This document shows positions 50,522-52,315 of a stretch of 52,315 bases of DNA, in pieces. The notes below the pieces were generated by a model. The model was not told the DNA's origin and searched no databases. It saw nothing but the letters and a program-made list of their open reading frames with translations. The stretch's first letter is position 1, and each line of letters opens with the position of its first letter. The position numbers were made by a program, and so were the translations under genes. This stretch comes from an uncultured Hungatella sp. (GTDB lineage Bacteria > Bacillota > Clostridia > Lachnospirales > Lachnospiraceae), in contig CAJUPP010000016.1 of assembly GCA_910588325.1 (NCBI GenBank), forward strand, positions 1 to 52,315, given 5' to 3'.

Positions 50522-50989
50522 TTATCCACGAAATGTCTGCTTAAACTCCCTCTCAATCTCTCTCTTCTGATCTTTTTTGGAAATATCGTCTCGTTTATCG
50601 TACAGTTTTTTTCCTCGGGCCAGCCCGATCTCCACCTTCACCAGGCTCCCTTTAAAATACACCTGCAAAGGTACCAGGGTATACCCTTTCTCTGTGGCCT
50701 TTGTCAAAAGCCTGTTTATTTCAGATTTATGCAGAAGAAGCTTCCGTGTCCGCAGGGGATCCTTATTGAAAATATTTCCCTTCTCATAAGGGTTGATGTG
50801 CATACCGTAAATATACACCTCCCCCTTTTCGATCCGGATAAACGCCTCCTTTATGCTGCACTTTCCCATACGTATGGATTTTACCTCCGTACCAAACAGT
50901 TCGATGCCCGCTTCGTATTTATCCTCTATAAAATAATCATGGTATGCCTTTTTGTTGTTGGCAATCAGTTTCGTCGATTCTTTTCCCAT
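50522..50989 (-). CDS. smpB: SsrA-binding protein SmpB
   Basis: The 155-residue OB-fold protein binds the tRNA-like part of tmRNA and its tail enters the decoding centre. It shows IANNKKAYHDYFIEDKYEAGIELFGTEVKSIR (in two blocks), the HINPYE loop and the basic tail ending QKREIEREFKQTFRG. The ATG at 50989 is the family start; a longer frame from 51130 overlaps nothing but has no support. It lies 115 bp after rnr. Its RNA partner ssrA is 11.5 kb downstream instead of adjacent. Confidence 0.96.
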   Translation of the reverse strand: MGKESTKLIANNKKAYHDYFIEDKYEAGIELFGTEVKSIRMGKCSIKEAFIRIEKGEVYIYGMHINPYEKGNIFNKDPLRTRKLLLHKSEINRLLTKATEKGYTLVPLQVYFKGSLVKVEIGLARGKKLYDKRDDISKKDQKREIEREFKQTFRG

Positions 50990-51104
50990 ACCAATCCATC
51001 CTTTTTCTGTCTTTTTTACTGACTCTGCGTTGCTGAGATCCGTTCCTTTTTTGCATTTTGCATCCATTCTCCAAAAATGTCCGCAGCCGCCCTCTCTCCA
51101 AACA

Positions 51105-52315
51105 TCACTCCGCCTTCTCAGGGCTTCCAATCATCTTAAAATCAATGGTCCGTGTCAGCTTATCCGTGCCGGCCACCTCCACGATGACCTTCTGTCCCAG
51201 CTTATACCGGATATTTGTCAGCTCTCCCACCAGCTCTATATTAGCCTCGTCGAAGACAAAATAATCCTCTGTCAGCTCATTGACCCGCACCAGGCCTTCC
51301 ACCGTATTGGGCAGTTCCACATAAAGCCCCCAGTTTGTAACACCGCAAATGGCTCCCACAAACTGTTCTCCCAAATGTCTGGACATGTATTCACATTTCT
51401 TCAGCTTGTCGGTCTCCCGCTCCGCCTCGTCGGCCCTCCTCTCCATAGCGGAACACTGGTTCGCCACCTCCGGCAGAATCCTCTCATAGTGGGAAATTCT
51501 CTTCTCTCCCAGCCCCACCTTTAAATTTTCCTTGATAATCCGGTGAATCTGCAGGTCCGGATACCGGCGGATAGGAGATGTAAAATGAGTATAATAGTTG
51601 GCCGCCAGCCCGAAATGCCCGGTGCAGATAACCGTATATTTTGCCTGCCGCATGGAGCGGAGAGTCAGACGGCTGATCAAAGCCTCCTCCGGCGTCCCTT
51701 CAATCTTGTCAAGCAGCTTCTGCAGCTCCTTGGGATGTACCTCCCCGTTCTGCGTCCGGATGGTATAGCCGAAATTGTTGATGAAGGTTCCCAGCCGTTT
51801 CATCTTCTCGGAATCCGGTATATCGTGAGTACGGTACACAAAGGGCAGCTCCTGCCAGAAGCAGTCCTCAGCAATGGTCTCATTGGCAATAAGCATGAAA
51901 TCTTCAATGATTCTTGTAGCCGTATTGCGCTCATAGGGCTTGATCTCCAGGGGTCTTCCCTTGCTGTCCAGGACAATCTTGCTCTCCGGAAAATCAAAAT
52001 CTATGGAGCCTCTCTGCCTTCTTTTTTCCCTGAGGATCTCCGCCAGTTCCTTCATAAGAAAGAACATATCACAAAAATCCCGGTACTCTTCCATAGTCTC
52101 CGGATCCTGATCCGTCACAATGGCGTTCACTGCCGTGTAGGTCATGCGCCTGTCTACCTGAATCACACTCTCCGAAATCTGGTGACCGATGACATTGCCC
52201 TTCCCGTCGATCTCCATGATGCAGCTGAGGGCCAGACGGTCGGTTCCTGCATTCAGGGAACAGATGCCGTTGGACAGCTTATGGGGAAGCATCGGGATCA
52301 CCCGGTCCACCAGAT
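51105..52315 (-). CDS. rnr: Ribonuclease R, C-terminal part
   Basis: The 403 visible residues are the second half of the RNB catalytic domain (VDRVIPMLPHKLSNGICSLN, THFTSPIRRYPDLQIHR) and the C-terminal S1 domain (GEQFVGAICGVTNWGLYVELPNTVEGLV). RNase R is a processive 3'-5' exonuclease that degrades structured RNA, including non-stop mRNA handed over by the tmRNA-SmpB system. The gene runs off the right edge of the window, so its start is not seen; the upstream part of the active site lies outside. Confidence 0.96.
   Translation of the reverse strand, partial: LVDRVIPMLPHKLSNGICSLNAGTDRLALSCIMEIDGKGNVIGHQISESVIQVDRRMTYTAVNAIVTDQDPETMEEYRDFCDMFFLMKELAEILREKRRQRGSIDFDFPESKIVLDSKGRPLEIKPYERNTATRIIEDFMLIANETIAEDCFWQELPFVYRTHDIPDSEKMKRLGTFINNFGYTIRTQNGEVHPKELQKLLDKIEGTPEEALISRLTLRSMRQAKYTVICTGHFGLAANYYTHFTSPIRRYPDLQIHRIIKENLKVGLGEKRISHYERILPEVANQCSAMERRADEAERETDKLKKCEYMSRHLGEQFVGAICGVTNWGLYVELPNTVEGLVRVNELTEDYFVFDEANIELVGELTNIRYKLGQKVIVEVAGTDKLTRTIDFKMIGSPEKAE

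Overview
The window reads as a chromosomal segment of a Gram-positive anaerobe of the class Clostridia, most likely family Lachnospiraceae. The support is the Firmicutes-type gene order (rplU-prp-rpmA-obgE; priA-def-fmt-rsmB-rlmN-stp-prkC-rsgA-rpe-thiN; divergent lexA/yneA-like pair), strong AGGAGG ribosome binding sites, an L27 precursor with a Prp-cleaved leader, and an ammonium channel fused to a P-II domain. The genus cannot be named from sequence reading alone. No rRNA, tRNA, CRISPR array or insertion sequence was seen. The one non-coding RNA gene is ssrA (tmRNA).

Layout. (1) 1-5.5 kb, plus strand: the 3' part of an Amt/P-II fusion whose upstream reading frame is closed, then a ribosome/GTPase/NAD run (rplU, prp, rpmA, obgE, yhbY, nadD, yqeK, rsfS) ending in a long hairpin terminator. 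(2) 5.5-11.2 kb: pepC, lexA, a divergent yneA-like LysM gene under four LexA boxes, a XerS/XerD-like tyrosine recombinase, a TtcA-like thiolase, a 34-codon membrane microprotein ORF and a YbaK-type deacylase. Between lexA and pepC lies about 320 bp of AT-rich DNA with 13 copies of the core AACCT, most as TAACCTA. This is the most unusual non-coding signal in the window. (3) 11.5-16.2 kb: rqcH (ribosome quality control), serS, an ECF S component, thiN. (4) 35.4 to 15.5 kb on the minus strand: a nearly gapless housekeeping run ftsK-fhs-murE-murF-priA-def-fmt-zinc peptidase-rsmB-rlmN-stp-prkC-rsgA-rpe-thiN, joining cell division, wall precursors, replication restart, start-Met processing and Ser/Thr kinase signalling. 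(5) 35.5-38.6 kb: an MFS transporter, a DUF3298-like lipoprotein and a hemerythrin-domain protein. (6) 38.7-52.3 kb, minus strand: rnr (partial), smpB, a CcdA-TlpA fusion, a carbohydrate ABC transporter/YesMN-type two-component/large glycosidase locus, then ssrA.

How parts work together. rnr, smpB and ssrA form the trans-translation set, but here smpB and ssrA are about 11.5 kb apart, separated by the glycan locus and the thiol-redox gene. The glycan locus has a binding protein, two permeases, a sensor kinase, an AraC-type response regulator and one 1079-residue hydrolase, but no ATPase, so a shared MsmK-type ATPase elsewhere is inferred. A terminator sits between the binding-protein gene and the permeases, and direct repeats plus a palindrome sit at the putative promoter.

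Limits: family calls come from motif recognition in the translated sequence, with no database search. Promoters and operators are read by eye. Start codons were moved to downstream ATG/GTG codons where a Shine-Dalgarno sequence and family N-termini favour them.
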